Shown: positions 46,096 through 59,564, numbered from the stretch's first letter. The stretch: DNA of 64,000 nt from Doryteuthis pealeii (GCA_023376005.1 CM042145.1:92351350-92415349); one strand, 5' to 3'. Program-made: numbers and translations. Notes: generated by a model not told the origin, from the letters alone.

Positions 46096-46290
46096 CACGC
46101 ACACATATATATATATACACGCACACACATATATATATATACACGCACACATACACACACATATATATAATTACACGCACACATATAATAACTATAACAC
46201 AACATATATATATATAAACGCACACATATATATATACAGCACACATAAACACACATATATATATATATATACATACACAGTATGCACATG
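45375..46290. repeat. CA/CATA/TATA microsatellite, copy A
   Basis: Roughly 900 bp of ACACGCACACACATACATAC and related units. It equals 56760-58030 (longer) and, inverted, 50550-51620. Cys/Tyr/Val or His/Thr/Ile ORFs in it are repeat translation. Confidence 0.95.
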
Positions 46291-46664
46291 ACATATATTT
46301 AGTACAGAAACACATACAAAATCTGGCAGAATGATCTCCTAGATTTGGAAATTTATTGCCCACACGATACTAAGTAGCAGTGAAGTGGGTTAAGTATGTC
46401 TTTGAGCTATTCAATTGCCATTATGACATGGAATGGTGAACACTGTGCCATTGTCATTAAAACTTACAAAAGTCAATCCCAATACATTTGAGAACTAAAT
46501 ATTTTTGACAAAACACAGAATTATGCAAGTGCAGTACTCTCTTGTCCATACTCACCCAAACTTAGTGAAATAAAAATGTAAATAAATATATCCCCTTATG
46601 CATATTTAATACAATTCTTATTTTTTTTATTACAGGTGTTGCAACTTTCATTCGATTTTGATTG

Positions 46665-47145
46665 ATCAATTTTATCAGCATGTAAATCCATCAAGGGTTA
46701 TTTCATATCTAAAAGTTACAGGAATCGCATTCATATTTAGATTTTTTGGGTAGTTATTTCTTAGATTTTTTTTTTTTTTTTTTTTTTGCATACAGTTCAA
46801 CTGAATATGAATAAATTTTAAATTGAGATCTATTTGACCCATAAATGGGAATCATTTTTTTGTGTGGTTGTTTAAGAGATTTTATTTTTGCAAATGATCC
46901 TTCAAATACAATAATTTTTAAACAGATTTATTTAACTTAATAGGTACTACCACTGTGATTCAGAGTGGACCTGGGAGTAAAAGTAATGAAGATTGACTCC
47001 ACACTCCCCAGAGCTCCAGAACTGGAACCTCACCATTAGATGCAGTTTAGTTTAGTGTTTATACCCAGGACACTCTTTTTTTTTGAAGAGGTGGTCTTAC
47101 CCACCTCTGCAGCGTTATATTCTAGCCCTACTGAAGCTGATTTAT
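46665..47145 (+). repeat. R2 dispersed repeat (copy A)
   Basis: Same as 58405-58860, with scattered one-base insertions. Confidence 0.7.
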
Positions 47146-47265
47146 TTTTGATTACAAAGTTTTCCATCTGCACATTTTGGTAATAATTAACACCTAAAAA
47201 GATCTGTTTTGATCATATAATGTTACACTAGAGAAATAAAATCCTGAGGGGCCGCCCGGTTAGTG

Positions 47266-47500
47266 TTCTCAGTCCTAGAGCGTTCGACTAGGAATCACAA
47301 GGTTCCTGGTTCAATACCGGCCTCCTGCCAACTCAGTGTTGATAAGCACAAGAATCTGTTGCAGTAAAGTGAGGAGCTGATGGTAGTGTAGTGCTCCACC
47401 CCAGACCCTAAAAATAATATCCTTGTCTAGTGCAAAAGAAAAAGGGGATAGACTCCCTCACTGTAGGTGGTCAACTGACATTAGGCTGCCCGATGTTGAC
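47266..47500 (+). repeat. tRNA-derived SINE (family S1), corrupted copy
   Basis: The A box reads GTTAGTGTTCTCAGTCCTAG instead of GTTTAGCTCAGTCGGTAG in the 58970 copy; other single-base changes follow. Confidence 0.75.
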
Positions 47501-47865
47501 GATCTTTGGTTTAGAAGAATAACCTTTTTATAAAAAAAATTGTTAGGGTATGTACTTACTATGGACGATACTATGATATTTATAATATCTATTTTGATAT
47601 TTATAGTGAAACATTATACAATGATTTTATCATCTTTTCTAGTGAAACATTATAAAAGAATTGTTGGGAGGGTGTATTTATTTATTTATGGGTGATACTA
47701 TAATTTTCAGTAATATTCATTTGTATAATGTTCCACTAGAAATAATAAAATCCTGGATCTTTGGTTAGGAAGAAAATTAACTTTTTTATACCGAAAATGT
47801 AAGGGGGGGGTACTTATTTTATGGACAATCTTCTGATATTCAATAATGGCTATTTTTGTGGTTTT

Positions 47866-48168
47866 GGTTGGTTTTACGGCATATATAACCTCAGTGGGGT
47901 CATTTAATGCAACAAAAGTTGAAATAAATCAATTTCTTAATGGATAATACAATTTTGTTTATAAATAACATTTTTCTATTTAACCCATAGAGGGACCCTA
48001 ACAGTACTACCACTCCGGGTCAGAGTGGGACCAGGGAGCCAATGGTGATGAAGGGGTGCTCCACATTCCTCAAACTCCAAAACTGGAACCTCACCATCAG
48101 ATAGAGTTTTTACGTCATTCCCAGACATGTAGACCCTCAGCCACTGCCTTCTAGCACCCATATGATGG
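47866..48168 (+). repeat. R1 dispersed repeat, 5' half, corrupted copy
   Basis: Same truncation point (CCATATGATGGATATTTTG) as 59565-59878, so the same insertion, but with indels such as GTGGGACCAGGGAGCCAATG. Confidence 0.8.
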
Positions 48169-48359
48169 ATATTTTGATTGTAATAAACATTCCACTAGAA
48201 AATATTAAAGCCTGGTTATCTTTTGTTTAGAAGAAATTAACTTTTTTAAAAAAATATAAATAAAAATAAAATTGGTAGATGAGTGTGCTTATATATGGAA
48301 GAATACTGCATAATGTTCAGTATTATCTGTGTTTTCAGCATGGTGTGAAGGTCTTGGAC

Positions 48360-50449
48360 ATGTAGACAACCTCTAATACTTTTGTTACTGTTGCTTCACG
48401 TTTCAGACATTGTTGGGGTCTCCCTTATCCTAAGTGAATCATCAGCTCCCTTAGTTAAAACATGGCGGCTGCGGACAGGATCGAGTGAGGACACGTGGAA
48501 CCAAATTCGTTTTTCCGATGCTGGATCGCCCACAAGACATCGCTGCTCAGTACCTCAGCTCGTTCCAACAGAATCGAATCACCATGTCCAACATTGTTCA
48601 GAACTTGACAAGGATGCACTGATGAACTTGGTGTAAAACACTCTTGGCGACAGACTTGCAACTCTCAAACTGGGCACGGTCACTTCAATCTCAACCCATA
48701 CTCGCCTGTTGTCCCTTTATCTCAAGGATACTTTCGGCAAAAAGTCAAGAGCACCATCAGTTTCTACAGAATGACAAGCCACAGTTCCGCAAATTTTCGT
48801 GTGGACTGGGGGATCTTACTAGAAACATTTACTGGAATTGCTAAAATGAACACATTCTCATCTGTATAATTGCTGCTGTGAGTCTGTTCAAACTAGTATT
48901 GTCAATACTGTGCCACAGTTCCTTGACATGACAGAAGATGAACTCCTTTGAGACAATTGAATCACTGGTGTACAAGGAGTTTCAAATCCCTCCGTCCATC
49001 GGCTTGCATTGCGTTCTATCCAACAGCATGAACATGAATCAATTCAGGTGATATGAAATACGCCTGCGTGCACCGCTGTTATTGAATGTGCGTATTGTTG
49101 TTCCCATTGCAATCCCACGATTTATCCGAGGACAATATCAAGGAACAATTTGTCAACGGGACTATTTCAATGAGTCCCTACAAACAGATATCCTTGCCAA
49201 GGACCACCCAACTATCCAGCCTCGACTCTGTGATCAACCATGCCAAGGTATTTGAGTCCGGCAATTCGCGATCAAGCCAAGCTCCACAACCTCACGCGAA
49301 GTTCATGCTGCCCCGTCTGTCAGGGTACAGAAATCAACAGCGAAAACGTGTTTTTCCCGAGCAAAAACAATCTGGGCAGACGCCTCCAAATGCAGCGTCT
49401 CACCCAGTTTTCACCGAGCTCAGCAGTCAAACTATATCCTTGTTCGTTGCTGGGGTGTGGTAGCCTGCACATTCATCATTTGCCAGGAAGACCGATGTGC
49501 CTGCATGGGACAAACCTGCAGCAGCTGTAAGCGTCAAAACCACTTTTCCTCTGTCTGCCGAGCAGGATTCAAAGTAGCCCACCGGGGTCGAACTCCATTG
49601 CGCATGTCCAATACGATAACGATAGGGGACTGGCCTCCGCTCAGCAAACAACGTTGAAATATGAAGAGATTCCAGCTACTGTTTCATCAGCGGACAGTCA
49701 GTGTCACGCAATGGTAACTGTGATAAACATTTTCCCCGACAGCGGGGCCTCAATAATGCATCGCGCACACAGTAAAACACCTGGAGCTCTTTGGTATGGA
49801 TGGGGTCTCTGTTACGCCCATTCCACAGGAGGAAGTTGCTGTGTGGAGGCGCTCCTCTCTTCCATGTCATGGCTGGATCCCCTTTTCGTTTCAAATGTCA
49901 TAGTGACACTCAACTACACAGCCCGTGTACATTTGTGAAGTTAACAGACTGTACCTTAGTAGAACAGGTTGCATTGAGACAAACATTCTGCCACGGACAT
50001 TTCCATACCCAATGACAGTTCACAATTCAGAATCCATTGCTACTGTTGATTACGCCAGAGAGGATCCTCCTCCAAAAACCTAGCAAAATAACCATTTGAG
50101 GGCCATCCCTGACAACATCCCGGAGTTGACATCATCGTACATCAAAGAGGCACTTCCGTTCAACCACTTTTTAATAACTCTGGGAATTTCCCAGCTATGA
50201 ACACGGAACCGGCAAAAATACACCCTTATGCAAATGCCACACCGTGATGTACGGCACACTCCAATCCCAGTACCACATCATTGGAAGGCTGCAGTCAAGC
50301 AGAGTCTTGACATGGATGTGTCAAGAGGCATTATCACACCCAGTCCCCATTGGGCACCCAGTCACGGTGGTGTGCGCCTATGGTTGTGACCACCAAGAAG
50401 GATGGTAGCCCACGTAGGACTGTGGATTTGCAGCATCTCAATCCTCAGT
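48360..50449 (+). mobile_element. Ty3/gypsy-type retroelement fragment, broken and cut by a gap
   Basis: In order on the plus strand: gag-like sequence (about 48460-49450), a zinc knuckle CxxCxxxxHxxxxC (CSSCKRQNHFSSVC, about 49517-49560), a retropepsin active site PDSGAS (about 49735-49755), and the start of reverse transcriptase (WCAPMVVTTKKDG then RRTVDLQHLNPQ, 50365-50449). Reading shifts frame several times, so it cannot be expressed as written. The rest of the polymerase should follow but is replaced by Ns. The order gag-PR-RT and the VDLQ-LN motif fit metazoan Ty3/gypsy elements. No LTR is confirmed; the left border coincides with the end of copy A. Host-gene content: none seen. Confidence 0.85.
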
Positions 50450-50549
50450 NNNNNNNNNNNNNNNNNNNNNNNNNNNNNNNNNNNNNNNNNNNNNNNNNNN
50501 NNNNNNNNNNNNNNNNNNNNNNNNNNNNNNNNNNNNNNNNNNNNNNNNN
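50450..50549. other. Assembly gap (100 N)
   Basis: Exactly 100 N, the usual placeholder for a gap of unknown size. It separates the retroelement from the inverted copy. Confidence 0.98.
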
Positions 50550-52657
50550 GTGTCGTGTATATTTATATATGTGTGTTATGTGTGCGTGTATATATATGTG
50601 TGTGTGTATAATATATATGTGTGTGTGTGTATATATATATATGTGGTGTGTATATATGTGTATGTGTGCGTGTATGTTATACATATGTGTATGTGTGCGT
50701 GTATGTTATATATGTGTGTATGGTGTGCGTGTATGTATATATGTGTGTATGTGTGCGTGTATGTATGTATATATATGTTATGTGTGCGTGTATGTATGTA
50801 TATTGTGTGTATGTATGTGTGCGTGTATGTATGTATATATGTGTGTATGTATGTGTGCGTGTATGTATGTGTATGTATGTATGTCGTGCGTGTGTGTGTA
50901 TGTATGTTGCGTGTGTGTGTATGTATGTGCGTGTGTGTGTATGTATGTGCGTGTCTATGTGTGTATGTATGTGTGTGCGTGTCTATGTATGTATGTATGT
51001 ATGTGTGTGCGTGTCTATGTGTGTATGTATGTGTGTGCGTGTCTATGTGTGTATGTATGTGTGTGCGTGTCTATGTATGTATGTGTGTGTGTGCGTGTCT
51101 ATGTATGTGTGTGTGTGCGTGTCTATGTATGTATGTGTGTGTGTGCGTGTCTATGTATGTATGTGTGTGTGTGCGTGTCTATGTATGTATGTATGTATGT
51201 GTGTGTGTGCGTGTCTATGTATGTGTGTGCGTGTCTTGTATGTATGTATGTATGTGTGTGCGTGTCTATGTATGTATGTATGTATGTGTGTGCGTGTCTA
51301 TGCATTGTATGTATGTGTGTTGTGCGTGTCTATGTATGTATGTGTGTGCGTGTCTATGTATGTATGTATGTGTGTGCGTGTCTATGCATTGTATGTATGT
51401 GTGTGCGTGTCTATGCATTGTATGTATGTGTGTGTGTGCGTGTCTATGTATGTGTGTGTGTGCGTGTCTATGCATTGTATGTATGTATGTGTGTGCGTGT
51501 CTATGCATGTATGTTATGTATGTGTGTGCGTGTCTATGCATTGTATGTATGTGTGTGCGTGTACTAAATATACATATATATGAATGTGTCTGTATATGTG
51601 TATATATCTATTAGTGTGTATGTATTTTGATAACATTTTGTATTTTGTATTTCTATATTTAACCTGTCTTTCATATAAAATCCTGAATTCGTTTACATGT
51701 CAGAGTAAATAATATAATACATTCTATGTAGTATTCTAAATAAAGTACAAGCCAGCCTTGTTCTTTGTCACCATGCAGTTAATTTCTCTACCAACATCAG
51801 GATATCATCTGATATTGACTGCCAAAGACTTGATTCCTTTTCCTTTTGAATGTTTTGCTTTTTGGACTCTATTGTTCTTTTGTCACATCTCCTGAGACTC
51901 CTGACATGCTACCACGTCTCCTGTCGATGGGTGTGTGTGTGTGTGTGTGTGTAGATTATCAAATGTTCTGCACTGTTCAACTTAAATTCTGATCAGTAAT
52001 TACAGTTTTTAACCTCTTGGCCAATAACTAAGAAGACTTATTGGATGTTTAAAGTCACTCCCTCTAACAGGAGTGGACTGTTTAAGTGTGTTTTTTTTTT
52101 TTTTTTTGTAAGTGGGACAATGATCAATTGGTGGATTTGGAATACAATTAACTGTTGAAATGTTTTGGGTTTTCTTTTCTAAAAATAAAATAAATTCCAC
52201 TTGAAAGAAAATAGTTTGCATTCAATAGAATAGTTAATTCTGTAAAAAAAAAAAATCAAATTTAGTCAGATTTTTTTTTTTTGGGGGGGGGGGGGGGGGC
52301 GAAGCACATGGTGCAAAATTGTTCAAAGTGTAGATAATTCAATATTCTACAATGAAATTAATTCCAAATCTGTTTGCTGTCTCTGTTCGTTATATAATAA
52401 GTTCAATACGCTGTTGGTGCAGTTTAGAATACTCTGAATTTAAGATGCTTTGCTGAGGCAACTAGTCAATTAGAAGGAAAACTAAATCCAACCAGCTGTA
52501 CTCTCCTTTAAAATTGACTTTGGCATATATAATCATAATCCTTCCCCACCCAACTACTCTCCCTACAGCTATGGGTAAATAGTAGGGCAGACTGGGCTTT
52601 TTAACCTTGGTTAGATAAGCAGTCTAGGAGAATGAAAACTCTGCATTATATATTATA

Positions 52658-52699
<42 letters not shown>

Positions 52700-54060
52700 A
52701 TATAATCCACTTTCCCACCCTCAACTAACCTAACCTCTCCTGTTGACCCTCACTTGCTGACGGTATTTGGCCATAACCACATACTAACAAACAGGTTTGA
52801 TTTTGATTTTGTGGTCATCTAACCACCCCCCTTTTATTACTCCCATTTGCTACTTCCTCTACACAAATCTCTCTCCAGAAATGGCTACTCCCCTCCCCTA
52901 TCAGGTATTTCTCACCATTCATTGTTTCTACCTACCTCCTCAACTCTGATTCATTTCTTATCTTCCAAAGATGTCTCCTATAACCAATCAAATCTTTCCC
53001 TCACCACAAAACTTACCCACCTACCTACTTCCCCTTCTATAAACACTTGTATGATCCGAATAATTCAATAAAGTAGAAGAAGCTGAGTTCAAACTCCAGC
53101 GAAATATACTACACATTTTTGTCTGAGTTTTGTTCTTTCATTCCTTTTTTTTACCTCATTCTGTCGGATTCATTACACACCCCTTTTCCTTATATATATA
53201 ATGTGTGTGTGCCGCAAACTAGCATGTACCAAAATATTGCACTCACTTTTTTACTCAGCCTAGTAAAACAACCATTGTTTTCTATTATTACTATCTTTTT
53301 GTCATTAGAAAAAACAAAACAACAAAAACCGTTACCAATTAGTGGATGTGTCATTAATTTTATTTTTTTTTAAAATTTTATTTTCAGGGCACTGTACAAC
53401 TAATAAACTCAGATTTAAACTCCGGAGATATACCAAAAATCATGAGACTATTGCATCCTTGTTCAAGAAAATTGTTGATCGACATCCAGAAAAGATTGCA
53501 TTTCGTATTGAGGACAAAATTTGGACTTTCCGGCAGGTGGATGAGCATGCAAATTCTGTTGCTCATTACTTCCAAAAGGCTGGCTACCAGCCTGGAGATA
53601 CAATCGCGCTTTTTATGGAAAGCCGTCCCGAATATGTTTGCATTGGTTAGGCCTCTCCAAAATCGGAGTCATTGCTGCTCTTATCAATTTCAATCTTCGA
53701 GACAAGCCACTCTGCATTGTATTGCCTGCTGCAAACCCAAGGCGTTTATTTTTGGTAGTGAATTAACAGAGGGTAAGTTTTTTTTCTTTGTTTTTGTTTT
53801 TTCTGAATTCACAACTCTGCAACCAGGCTCTACATCCTTTGCATGCCAGACTTTAGAAATGACATGATGCTTCAAATTAGGATACAGTGGTAGTTCTTAC
53901 TGAGACACATATGGTAGAACTTTTTCTAGTGATTATTTTTTGTTTTTTAATTATTCTTTTTTTTTTTTTTTTTTTTTTTTCTCGAATTAAAAAAAAAGAA
54001 AATTGAAATGATTACAAAAAAAAAATTTTCATTTTTTTTATTTTTAACTGATATGTACAT
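50550..54060. repeat. Inverted copy A' (left palindrome arm)
   Basis: Reverse complement of about 54335-58000, from the TG-rich microsatellite (50550-51620) through TCCTGAGACTCCTGACATGC, the S2 fragment and FATP exon A to the sequence flanking the fold-back element. It begins abruptly at the gap. Confidence 0.92.
53388..53772 (+). pseudogene. FATP exon A, inverted copy, frame-broken
   Basis: It has the acceptor TTTTCAG and donor GAGG/GTAAGT and reads [17 protein letters not shown] and [16 protein letters not shown] in one stretch, but is 385 bp rather than 389. Single-base losses (ACAACTAATAAACTC, TTTGCATTGGTTAGG) and a gain break the frame. Either a dead duplicate or sequencing error. Confidence 0.9.
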
Positions 54061-54334
54061 AGGGTAGGTTGATTTTTCACTTTTTTTAAAATATCAAATT
54101 GTCCATCTATGCGAATCTACTAAAATACACTAAAAATCCTTGTTTTCTAAGGCTAAATTTTGCGAAAACAAGGATTTTTAGAGCATTTTAGTAGACAATC
54201 TTTGATGCTATTCTCAAAACAATAGTGCAAGTAAAAGATCTAATTTTTCTGTTATCAGTATTCAGTATACTAACACACAACTTTCGTATAGATGAACAAT
54301 TTGATATTTTAAAAAGTGAAAATCAACCTACCCT
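54061..54334. mobile_element. Fold-back MITE (copy 2) at the palindrome tip
   Basis: Same element as 42605-42880 but in inverse orientation, flanked on both sides by what lies on only one side of copy 1 (ATTGTACATATCAG). It is therefore the spacer of the palindrome. Confidence 0.9.
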
Positions 54335-54621
54335 ATTGTACATATCAGTTAAAAATAAAAATAAAATTGAAAATTTTTTTTTTGTAATCATTTCAATTTT
54401 TCTTTTTTTTTAATTCGAGAAAAAAAAAAAAAAAAAAAAAGGAATAATTAAAAAACAAAAAATAATCACTAGAAAAATTCTACCATATGTGTCTTCAGTA
54501 GAACTACCACTGTATCCTAATTGAAGCATCATGTCATTTCTAAAGTCTGGCATGCAAAGGATGTAGAGCCTGGTTGCAGAGTTGAATTCAGAAAAACAAA
54601 AACAAAAGAAAAAAAACTTAC

Positions 54622-55004
54622 CCTCTGTTATTCACTACCAAAATAAACGCCTTGGGTTTGGGCAGCAGCAATACAATGCAAGAGTGCTTGTCTCGAAGAT
54701 TGAAATTGATAAGACAGCAATGACTCCGATTTTGGAGAGGCCTAACCAGATGCAAACATATTCGGGACGGCTTTCCATAAAAGCGCGATTGTATCTCCAG
54801 GCTGGTAGCCAGCCTTTTGAAGTAATGAGCAACAGAATTTGCATGCTCATCCACCTGCCGGAAAGTCCAAATTTTGTCCTCAATACGAAATGCAATCTTT
54901 TCTGGATGTCGATCAACAATTTTCTTGAACAGGATGCAATAGTCTCATGATTTTTGGTATATCTCCGGAGTTTAAATCTGAGTTTTATTAGGTTGTACAG
55001 TGCC
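54622..55004 (-). pseudogene. FATP exon A, third copy, frame-broken
   Basis: 383 bp rather than 389, same splice borders as 43180-43568. Losses include CTGTTATTCACTACC for CTGTTAATTCACTACC and GAAGTAATG with one G fewer before it. The reading frame changes at least three times. Confidence 0.9.
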
Positions 55005-55695
55005 CTGAAATAAATTTTAAAAAAATAAAGATTAATGACACATCCACTAATTGGTAACGGTTTTTGTTTTTTTTGTTTTTTCTAATGACAAAAAGATAGT
55101 AATAATAGAAAACAATGGTTGTTTTACTAGCTGAGTAAAAAGTGAGTGCAATATTTTGGTACATGCTAGTTTGCGACACACACATTATATATATAAGGAA
55201 AAGGGGGGTTGTAATGAATCCGACAGAATGAGGTAAAAAAGGAATGAAAAGAACAAAACTCAGACAAAAATGTGTAGTATATTTCGCTGGAGTTTGAACT
55301 CAGCTTCTTCTACTTTATTGAATTATTCGGATCATACAAGTGTTTTATAGAAGGGGGAAGTAGGTAGGTGGGTAAGTTTTGTGGTGAGGGAAAGATTTGA
55401 TTGGTTATAGGAGACATCTTTGGGGAAGATAAGAAATGAATCAGAGTTGAGGGAGGTAGGTAGAAACAATGAATGGTGAGAAAATACCTGATAGGGGAGG
55501 GGAGTAGCCATTTCTTGGAGAGAGATTTGTGTAGAGGAAGTAGCAAATGGAGTAATAAAAGGGGGGTGGTTAGATGACCACAAAATCAAAATCAAACCTG
55601 TTTGTTAGTATGTGGTTATGGCCAAATACGTCAGCAAGTGAGGGTCAACAGGAGAGGTTAGGTTAGTTGAGGGTGGGAAAGTGGATATATATATA

Positions 55696-55726
<31 letters not shown>

Positions 55727-56759
55727 AATATATAATATATAATGCAGAGTTTTCATTCTCCTAGACTGCTTATCTAACCAAGGTTAAAAAGCCCAGTCTG
55801 CCCTACTATTTACCCATAGCTGTAGGGAGAGTAGTTGGGTGGGGAAGGAGTTATGATTATATATGCCAAAGTCAATTTTAAAGGAGAGTACAGCTGGTTT
55901 GGATTTAGTTTTCCTTCTAATTGACTAGTTGCCTCAGCAAAGCATCTTAAATTCAGAGTATTCTAAACTGCACCAACAGCGTATTGAACTTATTATATAA
56001 CGAACAGAGACAGCAAACAGATTTGGAATTAATTTCATTGTAGATATATTGAATTATCTACACTTTGAACAATTTTGCACCATGTGCTTCGCCCCCCCCC
56101 CCCCCCAAAAAAAAATTCTGACTAAATTTGATTTTTTTTTTTTACAGAATTAACTATTCTATTGAATGCAAACTATTTCTTTCAAGTGGAATTTATTTTA
56201 TTTTTAGAAAGAAAACCCAAAACATTTCAACAGTTAATTGTATTCCAAATCCACCAATTGATCATTGTCCCACTTACAAAAAAAAAAAAAAAAACACACT
56301 TAAACAGTCCACTCCTGTTAGAGGGAGTGACTTTAAACATCCAATAAGTCTTCTTAGTTATTGGCCAAGAGGTTAAAAACTGTAATTACTGATCAGAATT
56401 TAAGTTGAACAGTGCAGAACATTTGATAATCTACACACACACACACACACACACCCATCGACAGGAGACGTGGTAGCATGTCAGGAGTCTCAGGAGATGT
56501 GACAAAAGAACAATAGAGTCCAAAAAGCAAAACATTCAAAAGGAAAAGGAATCAAGTCTTTGGCCAGTCAATATCAGATGATATCCTGATGTTGGTAGAG
56601 AAATTAACTGCATGGTGACAAAGAACAAGGCTGGCTTGTACTTTATTTAGAATACTACATAGAATGTATTATATTATTTACTCTGACATGTAAACGAATT
56701 CAGGATTTTATATGAAAGACAGGTTAAATATAGAAATACAAAATACAAAATGTTATCAA

Positions 56760-58030
56760 AATACATACACACTAATAGATATATACACATATACAGACAC
56801 ATTCATATATATGTATATTTAGTACACGCACACACATACATACAATGCATAGACACGCACACACATACATACATACAATGCATAGACACGCACACACATA
56901 CATACATACAATGCATAGACACGCACACACACACATACATAGACACGCACACACACACATACATACAATGCATAGACACGCACACACATACATACAATGC
57001 ATAGACACGCACACACATACATACATACATAACACGCACACACATACATACATAGACACGCACACACACACATACATACAATGCATAGACACGCACACAC
57101 ATACATACATACATACATAGACACGCACACACATACATACATACATACATAGACACGCACACACATACATAGACACGCACACACACACATACATACATAC
57201 ATACATAGACACGCACACACACACATACATACATAGACACGCACACACACACATACATATAGACACGCACACACACACATACATAGACACGCACACACAT
57301 ACATACATACATAGACACGCACACACATACATACACACATAGACACACACACATACATACACACATAGACACGCACACACATACATACACATACATAGAC
57401 ACGCACACACATACATACACACATAGACACGCACATACATACACACACACGCACATACATACACACACACGCACATACATACACACACACGCACGCACAT
57501 ACATACATACACATACATACACGCACACATACATACACACATATATACATACATACACGCACACATACATACACACATATATACATACATACACGCACAC
57601 ATACACATATATATACATACATACACGCACACATACACACATATATACACATACATACACGCACACATACACACATATATACATACACGCACACTACCAC
57701 ACATACACATACATACACGCACACATACATATATACACACATATATATATATACACACACACATATATATATATACACACACATATATATATACACGCAC
57801 ACATACACACACATATATATATATACACGCACACATACACACATATATAATATACACGCACACATACACACATATATATATATACATACACGCACACATA
57901 CACACATATATATATACATACACACATATATATATATACATGCACACATACACACATATATATATACACGCACACATATATATATATACACGCACACATA
58001 CACACACATATATATATATATATACACAGT
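56760..58030. repeat. CA/CATA/TATA microsatellite, copy A''
   Basis: Longest and most regular version: CGCACACACATACATACATA units, often with ATGCATAGACACGCAC, then TATATATACACACACATA units. Confidence 0.95.
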
Positions 58031-58404
58031 ATGCACATACATATATTTAGTACAGAAACACATACAAAATCTGGCAGAATGATCTCCTAGATTTGAAATT
58101 ATTGCCACACGATACTAAGTAGCTGTGAGTGGGTTAAGTATGTCTTTGAGCTATTCAATTGCCATTATGACATGGAATGGTGAACACTGTGCATTTGTCA
58201 TTAAAACTTACAAAAGTCAATCCCAATACATTTTGAACTAAATATTTTTGACAAAACACAGAATTATGCAAGTGCAGTACTCTCGTCCATACTCACCAAA
58301 CTTAGTGAAATAAAAAATGTAAATAAATATACCCCTTATGCATATTTATACAATTCTATTTTTTTTATTACAGGTGTTGCAACTTCAATCGATTTTTGAT
58401 TGGT

Positions 58405-58860
58405 CGATTTTATCAGCATGTAAATCCATCAAGGGTTATTTCATATCTAAAAGTTAGGGAATCGCATTCATATTTAGATTTTTTGGGTAGTTATTTCTTA
58501 GATTTTTTTTTTTTTTTTTTTTGCATACAGTTCAACTGAATATGAATAATTTTTAAATAGATCTATTTGACCCATAAATGGGAATCATTTTTTTGTGTGG
58601 TTGTTTAAGAGATTTTATTTTGCAAATGATCCTATCAAATACAAATAATTTTTAAACAGATTTATTTAACTTAATAGGTACTACCACTGTGATTCAGAGT
58701 GGACCTGGGAGTAAAAGTAATGAAGATGTACTCCACACTCCCCAGAGCTCCAGAACTGGAACCTCACCATTAGATGCAGTTTAGTGTTATACCCAGGACA
58801 CTCTTTTTTTGAGATGGTCTTACCCCTCTGCAGCGTATTCTTAGCCCTACTGACAGGCTG
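58405..58860 (+). repeat. R2 dispersed repeat
   Basis: ATCAGCATGTAAATCCATCA head, CACTGTGATTCAGAGTGGAC, CCTCACCATTAGATGCAGTT. Confidence 0.7.
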
Positions 58861-58969
58861 ATTTATTTTTGATTACAAAGTTTCCATCTGCACATTTTGG
58901 TAATAATTAACACCTAAAAAGATCTGTTTTGATCATATAATGTTACACTAGAAATAAAATCCTGAGGGC

Positions 58970-59206
58970 CGCCCGGTTTAGCTCAGTCGGTAGAGCGTTC
59001 GACTAGGAATCACAAGGTTCCTGGTTCAATACCGGCCCTCGCCAACTCAGTGTATGAGTAGCACAAGAATCTGTGCAGTAAAGTGAGGAGCTGATGGTAG
59101 ATGTAGTGCTCCACCCCAGACCCTAAAAATAATATCCTTGGTCTAGTGCAAAAGAAAAGGGGATAGACTCCCTCACTGTATGGCTCATACTGACATTAGG
59201 CTGCCC
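58970..59206 (+). repeat. tRNA-derived SINE (family S1), well preserved
   Basis: GCCCGGTTTAGCTCAGTCGG-TAGAGC, CTAGGAATCACAAGGTTCC and GGTTCAATACCGGCCC give a full tRNA-like head with good A and B boxes; standard S1 body and tail. Confidence 0.85.
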
Positions 59207-59564
59207 CGATGTTGACGATCTTTGGTTTAGAAGAATAACTTTTTATAAAAAAAAATTGTTAGGGTATGTACTTATCTATGGACGATACTATGATATTTAA
59301 TAATATCTATTTTGATATTTATAGTGAAACATTATACAATGATTTTATCATTTCTAGTGAAACATTATAAAAAAATTGTTGGGAGGGGTGTATTTATTTA
59401 TTTATGGGTGATACTATAATATTCAGTAATATTCATTTGTATAATGTTCCACTAGAAATAATAAAATCCTGGTATCTTTGGTTAGGAAGAAAATTAACTT
59501 TTTATAAGAGAATGTAAGGGGGGGGGTACTTATTTATGGACAATCTTCTGATATTCAATAATGG

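Larger units (their letters stand above)
42881..48359. repeat. Duplicated block, copy A
   Basis: It aligns end to end, in direct order, with 54335-60058, and inverted (its first 3 kb or so) with 50550-54060. It carries FATP exon A, a CA/TA microsatellite, an R2 copy, an S1 SINE and an R1 copy. Left of ~45.4 kb it is clean; right of it (SINE, R1) it shows many one-base indels against family consensus. Confidence 0.9.

Noticed and set aside
45436..46291. Long Cys/Tyr/Val and His/Thr/Ile ORFs
   Set aside because: They translate the CA/TA microsatellite; the same applies at 50550-51614 and 56772-58108.
50350..51567. A 405-residue ORF crossing the N gap
   Set aside because: It joins a retroelement reverse transcriptase start to a microsatellite through unknown bases; not a protein.
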